64,000 nt of DNA from Streptomyces yangpuensis (GCF_001005295.1 NZ_LBMK01000001.1:1127767-1191766); one strand, 5' to 3'. Counted from the stretch's first letter, positions 1 to 10,097 are shown. Numbers and translations are program-made. Notes: a model not told the origin generated them from the letters alone.

Positions 1-925
1 GCGCGAGCAGCGCGGCCTGGCGTACGTCCTCCTTCAGTACGGTGGTCCGTCCGGCCCAGGCGGCCAGTGCGGTCGCGGTCCGCGCCATCACGATGTCGGC
101 CCGCATGCCGTCGACCTCGAAGCCGGCGCAGGTCGCGGCGATCTGCAGGAGCGCGGTGTCCCCGAGGCTCACCTGCGGCAGCAGGGCCCGCGCGGCCACG
201 ACCCGGTCGCGGACCGCGCTCTCGTCCCCCGACCAGCGGGCGGCGAAGCCCGCGGGGTCGTCCTCGTAGGCGAGCCGGCGGCGGACGACCTCCACCCGCT
301 GGGCGGGCTCGCGGGAGGCGGCGACCTCCACGGTCAGCCCGAAGCGGTCGAGGAGCTGCGGCCGCAGCTCGCCCTCCTCCGGGTTCATGGTGCCGACGAG
401 CAGGAAGCGGGCCGCGTGCCGGACGGAGACGCCCTCGCGCTCCACGTAGGAGGCGCCCATCGCGGCGGCGTCGAGAAGGACATCCACCAAATGGTCATGG
501 AGAAGGTTCACTTCATCCACGTAGAGGATGCCGCGGTGGGCGTCGGCGAGCAGGCCCGGCTCGAAGGCCTTCACGCCCTCGGCCAGGGCCCGTTCGATGT
601 CGAGGGCGCCGACGAGACGGTCCTCGGAGGCGCCGACGGGCAGTTCCACCATGCGGGCGGCCCGGGCGGCGCCGGGGCCGGACCCGTGCGGACCGTCGGG
701 GCAGCCCGGGTCCGGCGCGGCGGGCGCGCAGGAGAACCGGCAGCCGGGCACCACGTCGACGGCCGGCAGCAGCGCGGAGAGCGCGCGCACGGCGGTGGAC
801 TTGGCGGTCCCCTTCTCGCCGCGCACGAGCACCCCGCCGACCGCCGGGCTCACGGCGTTCAGCAGCAGCGCCAGCCGCAGGTCGGTCTGGCCGACCACCG
901 CGGTGAACGGATAGGGCGTGCTCAT
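1..925 (-). CDS. Magnesium/cobalt-chelatase AAA+ subunit (ChlI-type), partial at its 3' end
   Basis: This AAA+ ATPase of the Mg/Co-chelatase family powers metal insertion into a tetrapyrrole; beside cobQ and cobD it most likely serves cobalt insertion in cobalamin synthesis together with a CobN-type subunit outside the window. The start ATG at 925 is preceded by an agagagg ribosome site. The N-terminus carries a Walker A loop (GEKGTAKST), then a Walker B segment ([11 protein letters not shown]) and the sensor region [19 protein letters not shown], all classical for ChlI. About 308 codons are visible and the frame runs off the left edge. Streptomyces homologues usually continue into a ChlD-like VWA domain, which cannot be seen here. 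It is the third gene of the cobD-cobQ operon, separated from cobQ by about 180 bases that contain a GC-rich inverted repeat near 1052-1070. Confidence 0.88.
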   Translation of the reverse strand, partial: MSTPYPFTAVVGQTDLRLALLLNAVSPAVGGVLVRGEKGTAKSTAVRALSALLPAVDVVPGCRFSCAPAAPDPGCPDGPHGSGPGAARAARMVELPVGASEDRLVGALDIERALAEGVKAFEPGLLADAHRGILYVDEVNLLHDHLVDVLLDAAAMGASYVEREGVSVRHAARFLLVGTMNPEEGELRPQLLDRFGLTVEVAASREPAQRVEVVRRRLAYEDDPAGFAARWSGDESAVRDRVVAARALLPQVSLGDTALLQIAATCAGFEVDGMRADIVMARTATALAAWAGRTTVLKEDVRQAALLA

Positions 926-1103
926 GCGTTGCCTCTCTCTGTGCGGATGTGGGTCTGCGTGCGGGCGTCGTTGCCGGCGTGCGGGTCGGCCGGGGGCCGT
1001 GGGCGGGCTGCCGCTGCGCGGGGTCGTCCCGCACCACCCGTCCCCGGGACTCCGCCCCGGACCGGGGCGGGGTGGGGCGGAGCCGCCCGCAGGGCGACCG
1101 CCT

Positions 1104-2624
1104 TCACGGGGCGCCCGGCGGGAGGAAGGGCAGGCCGGTGGGGGCGCCGGCTTCGATCAGACTCAGCAGCGCTCGTGTGTCGGCGTGTTCCTCGATCAGG
1201 TCGCCCAGTACGTCGAGCTGTTCCTCGCGCAGCACGGCGAACGAGGTGTCCGGGGCCGGGACGAACCGCCGCCCCGCGGCCGCCGCCACCTCCCGCAGGA
1301 ACGCCCGGCGGAAGCCGTCCGACTCCAGCGAGCCGTGCCAGTGCGTGCCCCAGACCGCGCCGACGCGGCACCCGTCCAGGAAGGCCTCGCCGCCGAGCAC
1401 CTCGGCCACCCCGTGGTGAATCTCGTACCCGTCGACCGGCTCGCCGAGCGCGGTCCCGGTGGGCCGGGCCAGGGTCTTCTCGCGCGCGAAGCGCACCCGT
1501 ACCGGCAGCAGCCCGAGGCCCTCCACCGAGCCCGCCTTCGACTCGACGTCGTCCTCGATGTGCTCGCCCAGGGCCTGGAAGCCGCCACAGATGCCCAGGA
1601 CCGGCCGGCCCTCGGCGGCCCGCCGCGCCAGCGCGTCCGCGAGTCCGCGTTCGCGCAGCCACGCCAGGGCCTTCACCGTGCCGCGGGTGCCCGGTACGAC
1701 GACCAGGTCCGCGTCGGCGAGTTCCTCGGCACGGTCCACGAACCGCACCACGACCCCGGGCTCGGCCGCGAGCGCGTCGACGTCCGTGAAGTTCGACATC
1801 AGCGGCACCGCGCACACGGCGACCCGCAGCACGTCCTCGCCCACGGGCGGCGCCACCACGGACTCGCGCACGGCGCCGCGCAGCGAGACCCGCAGGCCGT
1901 CCTCCTCGTCGATGCCCAGCCCGTGCCGGAACGGCAGCACCCCGTAGGTCGCCCGTCCGGTGAGCCCGCGCAGCATCTCCATGCCCGGCTCCAGCAGCGA
2001 CACGTCACCGCGGAACTTGTTGACCATGAAGCCGGCGATCAGCTCCTGGTCCTGCGGGGAGAGCAGGGCCGTCGTCCCGAAGAAGGACGCGAAGACCCCG
2101 CCGCGGTCGATGTCGCCGACCACGACCACCGGGAAGCGCGCGGCCCGCGCGATGCCCATGTTCACGATGTCGGTCCGGCGCAGGTTGATCTCGGCCGGAC
2201 TGCCCGCCCCCTCGCAGATCACGGCGTCATACGTGCCCCGGAGCTGCTCCAGGCAGTCCGTGACGATGCCGAGCAGCTGCTCCTGACGTCCTCCGTGGTA
2301 GCCGCGCGCGCTCATCTCCCCGACCGGCTTCCCCAGCAGCACCACCTGGCTGCTGCGGTCGCTGCCGGGCTTGAGCAGCACCGGGTTCATCAGCGCGGTC
2401 GGCTCCACACGGGCCGCCTGGGCCTGCATCGCCTGGGCGCGGCCGATCTCGGCGCCCTCCCGGGTGACGAAGGAGTTCAGCGACATGTTCTGCGCCTTGA
2501 AGGGCGCCACCTTCACGCCCTGGCGGGCCAGCCAGCGGCAGATGCCCGCCGTGACCACGCTCTTGCCCGCGTCCGACGTCGTACCGGCGACCAGCAGTCC
2601 GCCGCCGCGCCTCGTGCCGCTCAT
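1104..2624 (-). CDS. cobQ: Cobyric acid synthase
   Basis: The product amidates adenosylcobyrinic acid a,c-diamide at four side chains, using glutamine and ATP, to give adenosylcobyric acid in late cobalamin synthesis. The predicted protein has 506 residues, the normal CobQ length. Residues 10-25 hold the dethiobiotin-synthetase-like ATP loop ([11 protein letters not shown]). The C-terminal third is a class I glutamine amidotransferase with the nucleophile in GICGGFQ near residue 346 and a histidine in THWHG near 430. The chosen ATG at 2624 overlaps the cobD stop in an ATGA, which indicates translational coupling; the longer open frame upstream of it is only a shadow of cobD. Expression should follow the cobalamin riboswitch upstream of cobD. 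Confidence 0.96.
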   Translation of the reverse strand: MSGTRRGGGLLVAGTTSDAGKSVVTAGICRWLARQGVKVAPFKAQNMSLNSFVTREGAEIGRAQAMQAQAARVEPTALMNPVLLKPGSDRSSQVVLLGKPVGEMSARGYHGGRQEQLLGIVTDCLEQLRGTYDAVICEGAGSPAEINLRRTDIVNMGIARAARFPVVVVGDIDRGGVFASFFGTTALLSPQDQELIAGFMVNKFRGDVSLLEPGMEMLRGLTGRATYGVLPFRHGLGIDEEDGLRVSLRGAVRESVVAPPVGEDVLRVAVCAVPLMSNFTDVDALAAEPGVVVRFVDRAEELADADLVVVPGTRGTVKALAWLRERGLADALARRAAEGRPVLGICGGFQALGEHIEDDVESKAGSVEGLGLLPVRVRFAREKTLARPTGTALGEPVDGYEIHHGVAEVLGGEAFLDGCRVGAVWGTHWHGSLESDGFRRAFLREVAAAAGRRFVPAPDTSFAVLREEQLDVLGDLIEEHADTRALLSLIEAGAPTGLPFLPPGAP

Positions 2625-3613
2625 GCGCGTCCCCCTCGTACCTCTCGTGCCCCTCGTGCCCCTCGTGCCCCTTGTACTCGTCCCACCAGCAGCCGGGCGG
2701 CCACGCAGGCGCCCAGGGCCAGCCACGTCACCTGCCGTGACAGCCGTACTGCCCGCTCGATGTCGGCGACCTCCACCGGCCGACCAGCCGCGCCGTTCAG
2801 TACGGCCCGGTGCTCGACCCGGCCGCCGTAGGCCAGGGTGCCGCCCAGTCTGACGCCGAGCGCCCCGGCGAAGGAGGCCTCGACGGGTCCGGCGTTGGGG
2901 CTCGGGTGCGCGGCGGCGTCCGCGCGCCAGGCGCGCACGGCCCCGCGCCGGTCGGGGCCGGCGACCACGGCGGCCAGGGCCGTGAGCCGGGCGCCGGGCC
3001 AGCCGGCGAGGTCGTCGAGCCGGGCGGACGCCCAGCCGTAGCGCAGGTGGCGGGGGGACTTGTGGCCGACCATCGCGTCGAGCGTGTTGACGGCGCGGAA
3101 GGCCAGCAGGCCGGGGACCCCGGCGACGGCGCCCCACACCAGGGCCCCGACCACGGCGTCGGAGGTGTTCTCGGCGACGGACTCCACGACGGCACGGGCC
3201 ATCTGCTGCCCGTCCAGGGAGTGCGGGTCGCGGCCGCACAGGTGCGGCAGCCGCTCGCGCGCCACCTCGACGTCCCCGGCGGCGAGCGCGCCGCCGATGG
3301 CACGGGCCTCACGGCCCAGCGAGGTGCCGCCCACGACGGCCCAGGTGGCGGCGGCGGTCAGGGCGATACGGGCGGCTGCGGGGCGGGAGCGCAACGAGCG
3401 GGCGGCCAGCGCGCCGACGGCGGTCGCGCCCCCGGCGCACAACAGGGTGTGCAGGACGCCGCGGGCGCGGTCGTCGCGCCACAGGGAGCGCTCGACTGCG
3501 GCGGCTGCTCGTCCGAAGGCGGCCACGGGGTGCCCTCGGCGGGGATCACCGAGGATCCGGTCGCCGATCAGGCCCGCCGTGGCGCCGTACGCGAAAACGC
3601 GATCGGCACGCAT
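2621..3613 (-). CDS. cobD: Adenosylcobinamide-phosphate synthase (CobD/CbiB)
   Basis: This integral membrane enzyme joins (R)-1-aminopropan-2-ol or its phosphate to adenosylcobyric acid, giving adenosylcobinamide (phosphate). The ATG at 3613 gives 330 residues. The N-terminus ([21 protein letters not shown]) is characteristic of the family, as is the middle [15 protein letters not shown] with the conserved NTSD; several hydrophobic helices are visible. The C-terminal tail is a low-complexity GAR repeat ([14 protein letters not shown]) encoded by 9-bp tandem repeats at about 2631-2667, which is not part of the family core. It is the first gene of the operon and lies directly behind a cobalamin riboswitch. 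Confidence 0.94.
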   Translation of the reverse strand: MRADRVFAYGATAGLIGDRILGDPRRGHPVAAFGRAAAAVERSLWRDDRARGVLHTLLCAGGATAVGALAARSLRSRPAAARIALTAAATWAVVGGTSLGREARAIGGALAAGDVEVARERLPHLCGRDPHSLDGQQMARAVVESVAENTSDAVVGALVWGAVAGVPGLLAFRAVNTLDAMVGHKSPRHLRYGWASARLDDLAGWPGARLTALAAVVAGPDRRGAVRAWRADAAAHPSPNAGPVEASFAGALGVRLGGTLAYGGRVEHRAVLNGAAGRPVEVADIERAVRLSRQVTWLALGACVAARLLVGRVQGARGARGAREVRGGRA

Positions 3614-3639
3614 GGTGGCAGGTATGTCCTCACTCAGGG

Positions 3640-3805
3640 TCCGCGCCCTGGTTCGACGTGTCCGGCGGCGAGAGTTCCTGGCTCCCGGGACGCACGCGGC
3701 GTGCGCTCCCCGGTGACAGTGGCGGGACCGCGCCGGAATTACACCGGACTTCCTCTCCATGCCGCCGTATTGGCTCGGGCAGTCCACCACGCACCCGGAA
3801 GGCCC
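3640..3805 (-). promoter_or_regulatory. Cobalamin riboswitch (5' leader of cobD-cobQ)
   Basis: On the minus strand the leader contains the conserved cobalamin aptamer core: GTGTAATTCCGGCGCGGTCC followed by CGCCACTGT (plus positions about 3713-3745), and downstream a B12-box-like GAGCCAGGAACTCTCG (3669-3684). These elements occur in the order expected 5' to 3' and end about 55 bases before the cobD ATG. Cobalamin riboswitches repress B12 synthesis and uptake genes when adenosylcobalamin binds. Outer limits are estimated. A small hairpin at 3806-3822 lies just upstream. Confidence 0.88.
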
Positions 3806-3849
3806 GTCAACTCGCCGTTGACCTGCGGCGCGGCAGGGCCGGGAGATGC

Positions 3850-3886
3850 GAAAGCTCCCCCCGGGACGAACCCGGGGGGAGCTTTC
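3850..3886 (-). terminator. Terminator downstream of the pit operon
   Basis: A perfect 16-bp stem (GAAAGCTCCCCCCGGG paired with its complement) closes a 5-base loop. It lies 38 bases after the stop of the small gene at 3924-4145 and before the cobalamin leader, so it separates the two minus-strand transcription units. Being symmetric it could work in either direction. Confidence 0.85.
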
Positions 3887-3923
3887 ACGATGTTTCACGC
3901 CGTGCCCGCGCTGTCGCGGGGGG

Positions 3924-4145
3924 TCAGGCGACGATCAGGTAGATCCCGTACGTCACGGCGGCCGTGACGAGCGCGAAGCAGAGGTACGCGCCGCTGCGGG
4001 CCAGGGTGGCACTGCCGCCCTGCTCGGTGGCGGCCTCGTGCTTGGACAGGCCCACCAGGCCCAGGGTGAAGAGGGCCACGAGGGCGACGGTGGCGAAGAG
4101 GCTGACCCCGAAGACGGAGCCCAGCGCTTCCCAGTCGATCTTCAT
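3924..4145 (-). CDS. Small two-helix membrane protein cotranscribed with the phosphate transporter
   Basis: This 73-residue protein has two clear hydrophobic segments, about residues 10-33 (GVSLFATVALVALFTLGLV) and 50-72 (GAYLCFALVTAAVTYGIYLIV), joined by a charged loop. I do not recognise a named domain. It follows the Pit transporter by 32 bases on the same strand with no terminator between, so it is probably cotranscribed and may be an accessory subunit or stability partner. That role is inferred from position only. Confidence 0.8.
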   Translation of the reverse strand: MKIDWEALGSVFGVSLFATVALVALFTLGLVGLSKHEAATEQGGSATLARSGAYLCFALVTAAVTYGIYLIVA

Positions 4146-4177
4146 ACTGCCGATTCCTCTGTGTGTCTCTGTCTCGG

Positions 4178-5446
<1,269 letters not shown>

Positions 5447-5755
5447 TTACCCAGGCTTCTGTTTGGCGTCAGTGGCTCGGTGAACGTAGGCAACCTGAGT
5501 GAACGGAAGGTGAACTGACTCCGGCGGAGCGGTGTACGGGCACGGGGCGCGATCGGGATATTCGTCCTGATTCTTACGTAGATTTCAGCATAAGTGCAGG
5601 CCAAAGCCGGGTGAATGAGCCCCTCCGCACGTCTCCGGGGGTGCTTGCCGCCACTCCTCCGGGCCCCCGGAAGTGACCCGGATCACTCTTCCCGCGTAGA
5701 CCCGGAGTGTTCTCCTCCGGTGGCCCTCCGGACTCTGTGCGACGAAACTGGAACG
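5447..5755. other. Divergent intergenic region between pit and the hydrolase gene
   Basis: About 300 bases carry the promoters of pit (minus) and of the alpha/beta hydrolase (plus). Apart from the PHO box at 5483-5515 I see a relatively AT-rich stretch near 5560-5600 and no further confident element or small gene. Confidence 0.6.
5483..5515 (-). promoter_or_regulatory. PHO box (PhoP-binding direct repeats) upstream of pit
   Basis: Reading the minus strand from 5515, two adjacent 11-base direct repeats occur: GTTCACCTTCC (5515-5505) and GTTCACTCAGG (5504-5494), followed by a weaker third unit TTGCCTACGTT and another GTTCACC at 5484-5478 slightly out of phase. This matches the Streptomyces PHO-box consensus (11-nt units beginning GTTCAC). 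It lies about 50-70 bases upstream of the pit start. Confidence 0.82.
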
Positions 5756-6886
5756 GTGCGTACCGTTACTGTGACGGCAGCGGCCGTCACCACGACCCTC
5801 ATCGGCGCGGGCGCGGCCGCCGTGGCGGCGGGCAGGTACGCCGCCGACGCCGCCCTGCGCCCCCGGCCCGGCATGCCGCTTCCCGGTGGGCCGCGGCTGA
5901 GCGTGCACTCCGCGGGCGACGGCAGGATCGCGCTGACCCGCTCGCTCGCCTCCCTGCGCCCCGGCACGTACGGCCTGGCCGCGCCCGGGGTGCACGCCGT
6001 CGTCGGGCCCGTCCTCCCCGACGCCGAACACGGCCCGGACACCGTCGTGCGCAGGCTCCTCGCCGTCACCCACGGCAGCCTCGCCCCCGGCACCCGGGTC
6101 ACCCTCACCCCCCAGGTGCACATCGGCGACCCGCGCACCGCGCTCGGGCTCGACCACGCCGACGTGGACATCCCCGGCGAGCTCGGCGCGCTCCCCGCGT
6201 GGTTCGTGCCCGCCGCCCGGGACACCTGGGTGATCACCGTGCACGGACTCGGCTCCGGGCGCGAGCACCCCATGGTGGTCATGCCCTTCCTGCACCGGCA
6301 CCGGCTCCCCGTCCTGGACCTCGGCTACCGCGGCGACCTCGGCGCCCCCGAACCCCCCGACGGCCTCGGCCACCTCGGCGAATCGGAATGGCGGGACCTG
6401 GACGCCGCCATCCGCTACGCCCTGCGCTACGGAGCCCGGCGGGTGATCCTGCACGGCTGGTCCACCGGCGCGACCATGGCCCTGCACGCCGTCGAGCGCT
6501 CGGCACTCGCCGACCGGATTGCCGGCCTGGTCCTGGACTCGCCCGTGCTCGACTGGCACACCACCCTGCGCGCCCTCGTCGCGGCGCGCCGCACCCCCGC
6601 CCCCGTGCTGCCGCTGGCGGTACGGGCCGCCGAGGGCCGCGCCGGACTGCGCGCCGACCGCCTGCCGCCGGGCGCCGACCCCGGAGCGCTGAAGATCCCC
6701 GTACTGATCTTCCACGGCCCGGACGACGCGTTCGCCCCGTGGGAACCCTCCCGCAGGCTGGCCGCCGCCCGCCCGGACCTGGTCACCCTGCACACGGTCA
6801 GGCAGGCCGGACACGGGGCGATGTGGAACGCCGATCCCGCCGGTTACGAGGAAGCCCTGCGCCGCTTCCTCACCCCTTTGATGTGA
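5756..6886 (+). CDS. Alpha/beta-fold hydrolase with an N-terminal membrane anchor
   Basis: This is a serine hydrolase of the alpha/beta fold, substrate unknown. The GTG start at 5756 gives 376 residues and places a hydrophobic helix (AAAVTTTLIGAGAAAVAAG) at the very N-terminus, consistent with a signal anchor. The nucleophile is in GWSTG near residue 236, the acid probably in GPDDAF near 323 and the histidine in GHGAMW near 353, all in the correct order. The oxyanion segment is VHGLGSGRE near residue 165. The closest family descriptions are prolyl-oligopeptidase-like or BAAT-type hydrolases. It is divergent from pit; the next gene follows closely on the same strand. Confidence 0.85.
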   Translation: MRTVTVTAAAVTTTLIGAGAAAVAAGRYAADAALRPRPGMPLPGGPRLSVHSAGDGRIALTRSLASLRPGTYGLAAPGVHAVVGPVLPDAEHGPDTVVRRLLAVTHGSLAPGTRVTLTPQVHIGDPRTALGLDHADVDIPGELGALPAWFVPAARDTWVITVHGLGSGREHPMVVMPFLHRHRLPVLDLGYRGDLGAPEPPDGLGHLGESEWRDLDAAIRYALRYGARRVILHGWSTGATMALHAVERSALADRIAGLVLDSPVLDWHTTLRALVAARRTPAPVLPLAVRAAEGRAGLRADRLPPGADPGALKIPVLIFHGPDDAFAPWEPSRRLAAARPDLVTLHTVRQAGHGAMWNADPAGYEEALRRFLTPLM

Positions 6887-7001
6887 AGGCCGTGTGACGG
6901 AGCGGGCCCTCCGGGCGGCTTGTCCCGGTCTGCCCCGGGGCAGGGACGGAAGGAGCCGATTCCGTTTGGGCTTTCGGCCAGTGACGGGCGAGACTGCTTC
7001 C

Positions 7002-8429
7002 GTGACGTCCCGAAAGCCTGATGAGCAGTTGGCTCGCGACTCCAGACTCCGACTCGTCTCCCCGCGCTCCGTCGCCGCGGCGCGCAAGGCGGTGACCGAC
7101 CGACGCACCCGCCCCGCCCCGCGGCCCCCGGCGGGCACCCCGGCCACCGCCGACCTCGCGAACCGGGCCAGGGCCTCGCTGGCGGACGCCGTACGCCTGA
7201 CCCGCTGGGCCGAGCGCAACCTCGGCGCGGTGGACGGGGGCCGGCCCGCCCCGACGGGAGCCCTGCCCGCCGCCGACGTCGAACGCGCTGCCGCCGAGCT
7301 GGGCCTGACGCACGGCCAGATCCGGGTCGGCTGGGACCGCGCCCGCCTCGCCGGCCTCGTCGAGGTGCACGGCGGCCACGCCCGGCCCGGCTGGCGGCTG
7401 CGTGCCTGGGACCGCGACGACACCGCCGTACTGCGCGGCTGGGTCGCCCTCTTCGACGCCTGGTCGCTGGTCCACCCCGCCCCCGCCGACATCGCCCCCG
7501 CGGTCGTCGCCGAGGTCGTCGAGGCCATGCCCCAGCTGCTCTCGCTGCTCCAGCTGTCCGCGGGCCCGGTGACCGTCCCCGACCTGCTCGACCTGCTCGG
7601 GCAGCGCGTCACCGAACTGCGCGACGAGCGCTGCGAGATCCCCTACGAGGCGGAGCCCGCGGCGGCCCGGCCGGCCGCGGACGCCCCGTGCGCCGAGGCC
7701 CCGCCCGTTCCGCTCGCCCGGCTGCTGCGCTGGGCGCTCGGCGGACTCGCCGCCGTGGACGCCGTCACCCTCGGACCCGCCCGGGCCACCCTCACCCCGC
7801 TCGGAAGCTGGGCCGTCTGGGTCAAGCTGGAGCAGATCTGCGTCGCGGCACAGAGCCCCGCCGGGAACATCGAGCAGTCCGCCGCAGCCATGCTGCACGG
7901 CTGCGCACGGCTCACCCCCGGACCGGCCCGCGCCGAGTACCAGGCCTGGCTCGCCGCCCGGCCCGTCGGCCACGCCGTCGCCGAACTCCTCCAGGCCGCC
8001 CGCGGCGAGGACGCCCTGCTGCGCGGCCTCGCCTTCGAGGCGCTGCGCGTGGTGGGCGCCCCCGCCGAGCCCGAGGTGCGCGCCGCCGTGCGCGAGCCCG
8101 CTCTGCGCCCGTACGCGCTGCTCTGGCTCGCCGAGCACGACGGGATCGACCCCGACGAGGCGCAGGACGTGCTCACCGCCGAGGAGTCGACCTGGCTCTG
8201 GGTGGACACCGCCGCCGCCATCGCCGACCACGGCGAGGCCGATCTGCTGGCACGCCACCTGGACTCGGCCGTCCGCACGACCGTCCCCCGGCTGCTGGAC
8301 GAGGTCCGTGCGGTCGGCCATCCGCGCACCGTCCAGGTCCTGGTCGCGCTGGCCGCGGCGCACCCGGACCCGGCCTTGGCCAAGGCGGTCCGCCGGGCCG
8401 CGTTCCAGGTCCACACCGGCGGCGCCTGA
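7002..8429 (+). CDS. Conserved protein of unknown function with HEAT-like helical C-terminus
   Basis: I do not recognise this family. A GTG at 7002 gives 475 residues; the open frame extends upstream to 6894, so the exact start is uncertain. Residues about 55-140 look like a helical winged-helix-type module (AAAELGLTHGQIRVGWDRARLAGLV). The C-terminal half consists of repeated Ala/Leu-rich helices punctuated by acidic loops, resembling HEAT or ARM repeats. No signal peptide, membrane helix or catalytic motif is visible. It follows the hydrolase at short distance and ends convergent with the VOC gene. A cytoplasmic scaffold or regulator would fit, but this is a guess. Confidence 0.75.
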   Translation: MTSRKPDEQLARDSRLRLVSPRSVAAARKAVTDRRTRPAPRPPAGTPATADLANRARASLADAVRLTRWAERNLGAVDGGRPAPTGALPAADVERAAAELGLTHGQIRVGWDRARLAGLVEVHGGHARPGWRLRAWDRDDTAVLRGWVALFDAWSLVHPAPADIAPAVVAEVVEAMPQLLSLLQLSAGPVTVPDLLDLLGQRVTELRDERCEIPYEAEPAAARPAADAPCAEAPPVPLARLLRWALGGLAAVDAVTLGPARATLTPLGSWAVWVKLEQICVAAQSPAGNIEQSAAAMLHGCARLTPGPARAEYQAWLAARPVGHAVAELLQAARGEDALLRGLAFEALRVVGAPAEPEVRAAVREPALRPYALLWLAEHDGIDPDEAQDVLTAEESTWLWVDTAAAIADHGEADLLARHLDSAVRTTVPRLLDEVRAVGHPRTVQVLVALAAAHPDPALAKAVRRAAFQVHTGGA

Positions 8430-8462
8430 CCCCGGCGCTACGCGCGTACGCGCCGCGGCTCC

Positions 8463-8858
8463 TCAGGCCTGCGGCGCGTACGTACCGAAGCTCCAGATGT
8501 TGCCCTCGCCGTCCCGGGCCATGTAGTCGCGGGAGCCGTAGTCCTGGTCGGTGGGGCCCATCAGGATCTCCACGCCGTGCTCGACCGCCCTCAGGTGGTG
8601 GGCGTCCACGTCGTCGACCACGACGTAGACCCCCGCGGGGCCGGCGCCCTCCATGGCCTTGTCGAAGGCCCCGCCGGTGCCCTTGCTGCCCAGCATCACC
8701 ACACCGTTGCCGTACGCCAGCTCCGCGTGCACCACCGAGCCGTCGTCCCCCTCGTACACCGCTACCTGGCTGAAGCCGAAGGCCTCGGTCAGCAGCTTGA
8801 TGGCCGCCTTCGCGTCGCGGTAGACCAGCGTGGGACAGATGGACGGAACGCCTGCCAT
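8463..8858 (-). CDS. VOC-superfamily (glyoxalase/bleomycin-resistance fold) protein
   Basis: This small cytoplasmic protein of 131 residues has the paired beta-alpha-beta-beta-beta modules of the vicinal oxygen chelate superfamily. Visible elements are the N-terminal PTLVYRDAKAAIKLLTEAFG, the central YVVVDDVDAHH and the C-terminal YMARDGEGNIWSFGTY, which ends each fold half as in PhnB/glyoxalase-like proteins. The ATG at 8858 was chosen over a GTG three codons upstream because a GAGGGAG ribosome site sits 8-9 bases before it. Substrate and metal cannot be inferred. Confidence 0.87.
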   Translation of the reverse strand: MAGVPSICPTLVYRDAKAAIKLLTEAFGFSQVAVYEGDDGSVVHAELAYGNGVVMLGSKGTGGAFDKAMEGAGPAGVYVVVDDVDAHHLRAVEHGVEILMGPTDQDYGSRDYMARDGEGNIWSFGTYAPQA

Positions 8859-8920
8859 GACGATCACTCCCTCTCGTGACGGTGACCCGCGTCACACAGC
8901 ATGGCAGGCGTCGCCGACGG

Positions 8921-9811
8921 TCAGCGGAAGGTGTTGCACCGGGCCATGTCGCCCGTCCGGTAGCCCTCGTGGAACCACTGCCTGCGCTGCTCCGCCGAGC
9001 CGTGCGTCCAGGCCTCCGGGGTCACCCGGCCCTGGAACTTCTCCTGGATCCGGTCGTCGCCGACCGCCGCCGCCGCGTCCAGCCCGTCCCGGATGTCCTC
9101 GTCGGTCAGCCGGGTGATCAGGGGCCGCCCGGTGGACTCGTCCGGGGTCCGCGTCGCGTTGTGCGCCCACACCCCCGCGTAGCAGTCCGCCTGCAGCTCG
9201 ACCTTGACCGCGTTGCTGTTCGCGCCCGTCCGGCCGTCCTGGGCCCGCTGGAGGGTGCCGGTCAGGTTCTGGATGTGGTGCCCGTACTCGTGGGCCACGA
9301 CGTAGGCCTGGGCGAAGGGGCCGCCGCTCGCGCCGAACTTCGTCCGCAGCTCGTCGAAGAAGCCCAGGTCCAGGTACACCTGGCGGTCGGCGGGGCAGTA
9401 GAAGGGGCCCACGGCCGAGGTGGCCGTCCCGCACGCGGTGTTGACCCGGCCGGTGAAGAAGACCGTCGAGGCCGGGCCGTACCGGCCGCCGCGCCGCGTG
9501 AACTCCTGCCGCCAGAAGTCCTGGGTGCTGTTGACCACCGCGACCAGCCGGCAGTCCTCGCGCGTGTTCGCGTCCCGCCCGGTCCGGCAGGCCTGCTGCA
9601 CCTGGCCGACGGAGGACGCGGCCGGGGCGGGCTCCTCGTCCCCGGAGGACAGCCCCAGCTGCTCCGGCCCCACACCGAAGAGCAGGCCCATGATCAGCGC
9701 GATGATGCCGACGAGGCCGCCGCCGACGGTGGCCCTCCCGCCCGGGATGCGACTGCCCCGCACATCCTTGACCTCGGAGGTGTCCAGACCGGCGTTGTCG
9801 TCGAACTGCAT
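8921..9811 (-). CDS. Neutral zinc metallopeptidase (YpfJ family), membrane-anchored
   Basis: This predicted zinc metalloprotease of the putative neutral zinc metallopeptidase family has 296 residues. A short acidic cytoplasmic segment is followed by one transmembrane helix at about residues 30-48 (GGGLVGIIALIMGLLFG), so the catalytic domain should face outside. The metal site is HEYGHH near residue 174, with a downstream ELQADCYAGVWAH supplying the third ligand. Two further cysteines (CRTG, CPADR) may form disulfides. It begins MQFDDNAGLDTSEV, typical for actinobacterial members. The substrate is unknown. It is divergent from the ABC-F gene. Confidence 0.9.
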   Translation of the reverse strand: MQFDDNAGLDTSEVKDVRGSRIPGGRATVGGGLVGIIALIMGLLFGVGPEQLGLSSGDEEPAPAASSVGQVQQACRTGRDANTREDCRLVAVVNSTQDFWRQEFTRRGGRYGPASTVFFTGRVNTACGTATSAVGPFYCPADRQVYLDLGFFDELRTKFGASGGPFAQAYVVAHEYGHHIQNLTGTLQRAQDGRTGANSNAVKVELQADCYAGVWAHNATRTPDESTGRPLITRLTDEDIRDGLDAAAAVGDDRIQEKFQGRVTPEAWTHGSAEQRRQWFHEGYRTGDMARCNTFR

Positions 9812-9999
9812 CCCGCACCGCCCTCCACGAAGCCGGCGCGGCCGCGCGACCGCCCCTGCGGCGAGTATCGGCCCCTTCGTCCCGGTACGCGCCCCGGTTC
9901 CCCCTGGTCCCGGCTGGTCCGAACGGGGGACAGGGGGGAGCGGACCACCGGGGCCGGGCGGCCCGGCCGCCGCCCCCGAAACCAGTTGCACACCCCCGG

Positions 10000-10005
10000 T
10001 AGAAT
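10000..10005 (+). promoter_or_regulatory. Possible -10 element for a leaderless transcript
   Basis: TAGAAT lies 7 bases before the ATG of the 7-codon leader ORF at 10013, the distance expected if transcription begins at or next to that ATG. No convincing -35 element is seen at 16-18 bases upstream, so this is a weak call. Confidence 0.35.
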
Positions 10006-10012
10006 GTCTCCC

Positions 10013-10036
10013 ATGGCAAATCTCCTCGCGGATTAG
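10013..10036 (+). CDS. Seven-codon leader ORF (MANLLAD) upstream of the ABC-F gene
   Basis: ATG-GCA-AAT-CTC-CTC-GCG-GAT-TAG reads as a complete 7-residue peptide ending 61 bases before the ABC-F start. It contains GCA and AAT, codons that are rare in this genome. No ribosome site precedes it, but a TAGAAT at 10000-10005 would place transcription start at its ATG, so it could be translated leaderless. Several antibiotic-responsive ABC-F genes are controlled by short leader peptides through ribosome stalling or attenuation; whether this one works that way is inference. It could also be chance. Confidence 0.45.
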   Translation: MANLLAD

Positions 10037-10097
10037 CGGCATCGAAGCCTCGCGTCCTGCCCCCTTCCGCCGTCCCGACCCGCCCTGGAGTATTTCC

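Noticed and set aside
2631..2667. 9-bp repeat as a regulator binding array
   Set aside because: It encodes the CobD C-terminal GAR tail in frame and is best explained as coding microsatellite.
1104..3239. Long minus-strand frame that extends cobQ upstream to 711 codons
   Set aside because: The upstream part is an out-of-frame reading of cobD with no homology; the ATGA-coupled ATG at 2624 is the real start.
9985..10005. TTGCAC as the -35 of the ABC-F leader promoter
   Set aside because: Spacing to TAGAAT is only about 9 bases, far too short for a vegetative promoter.
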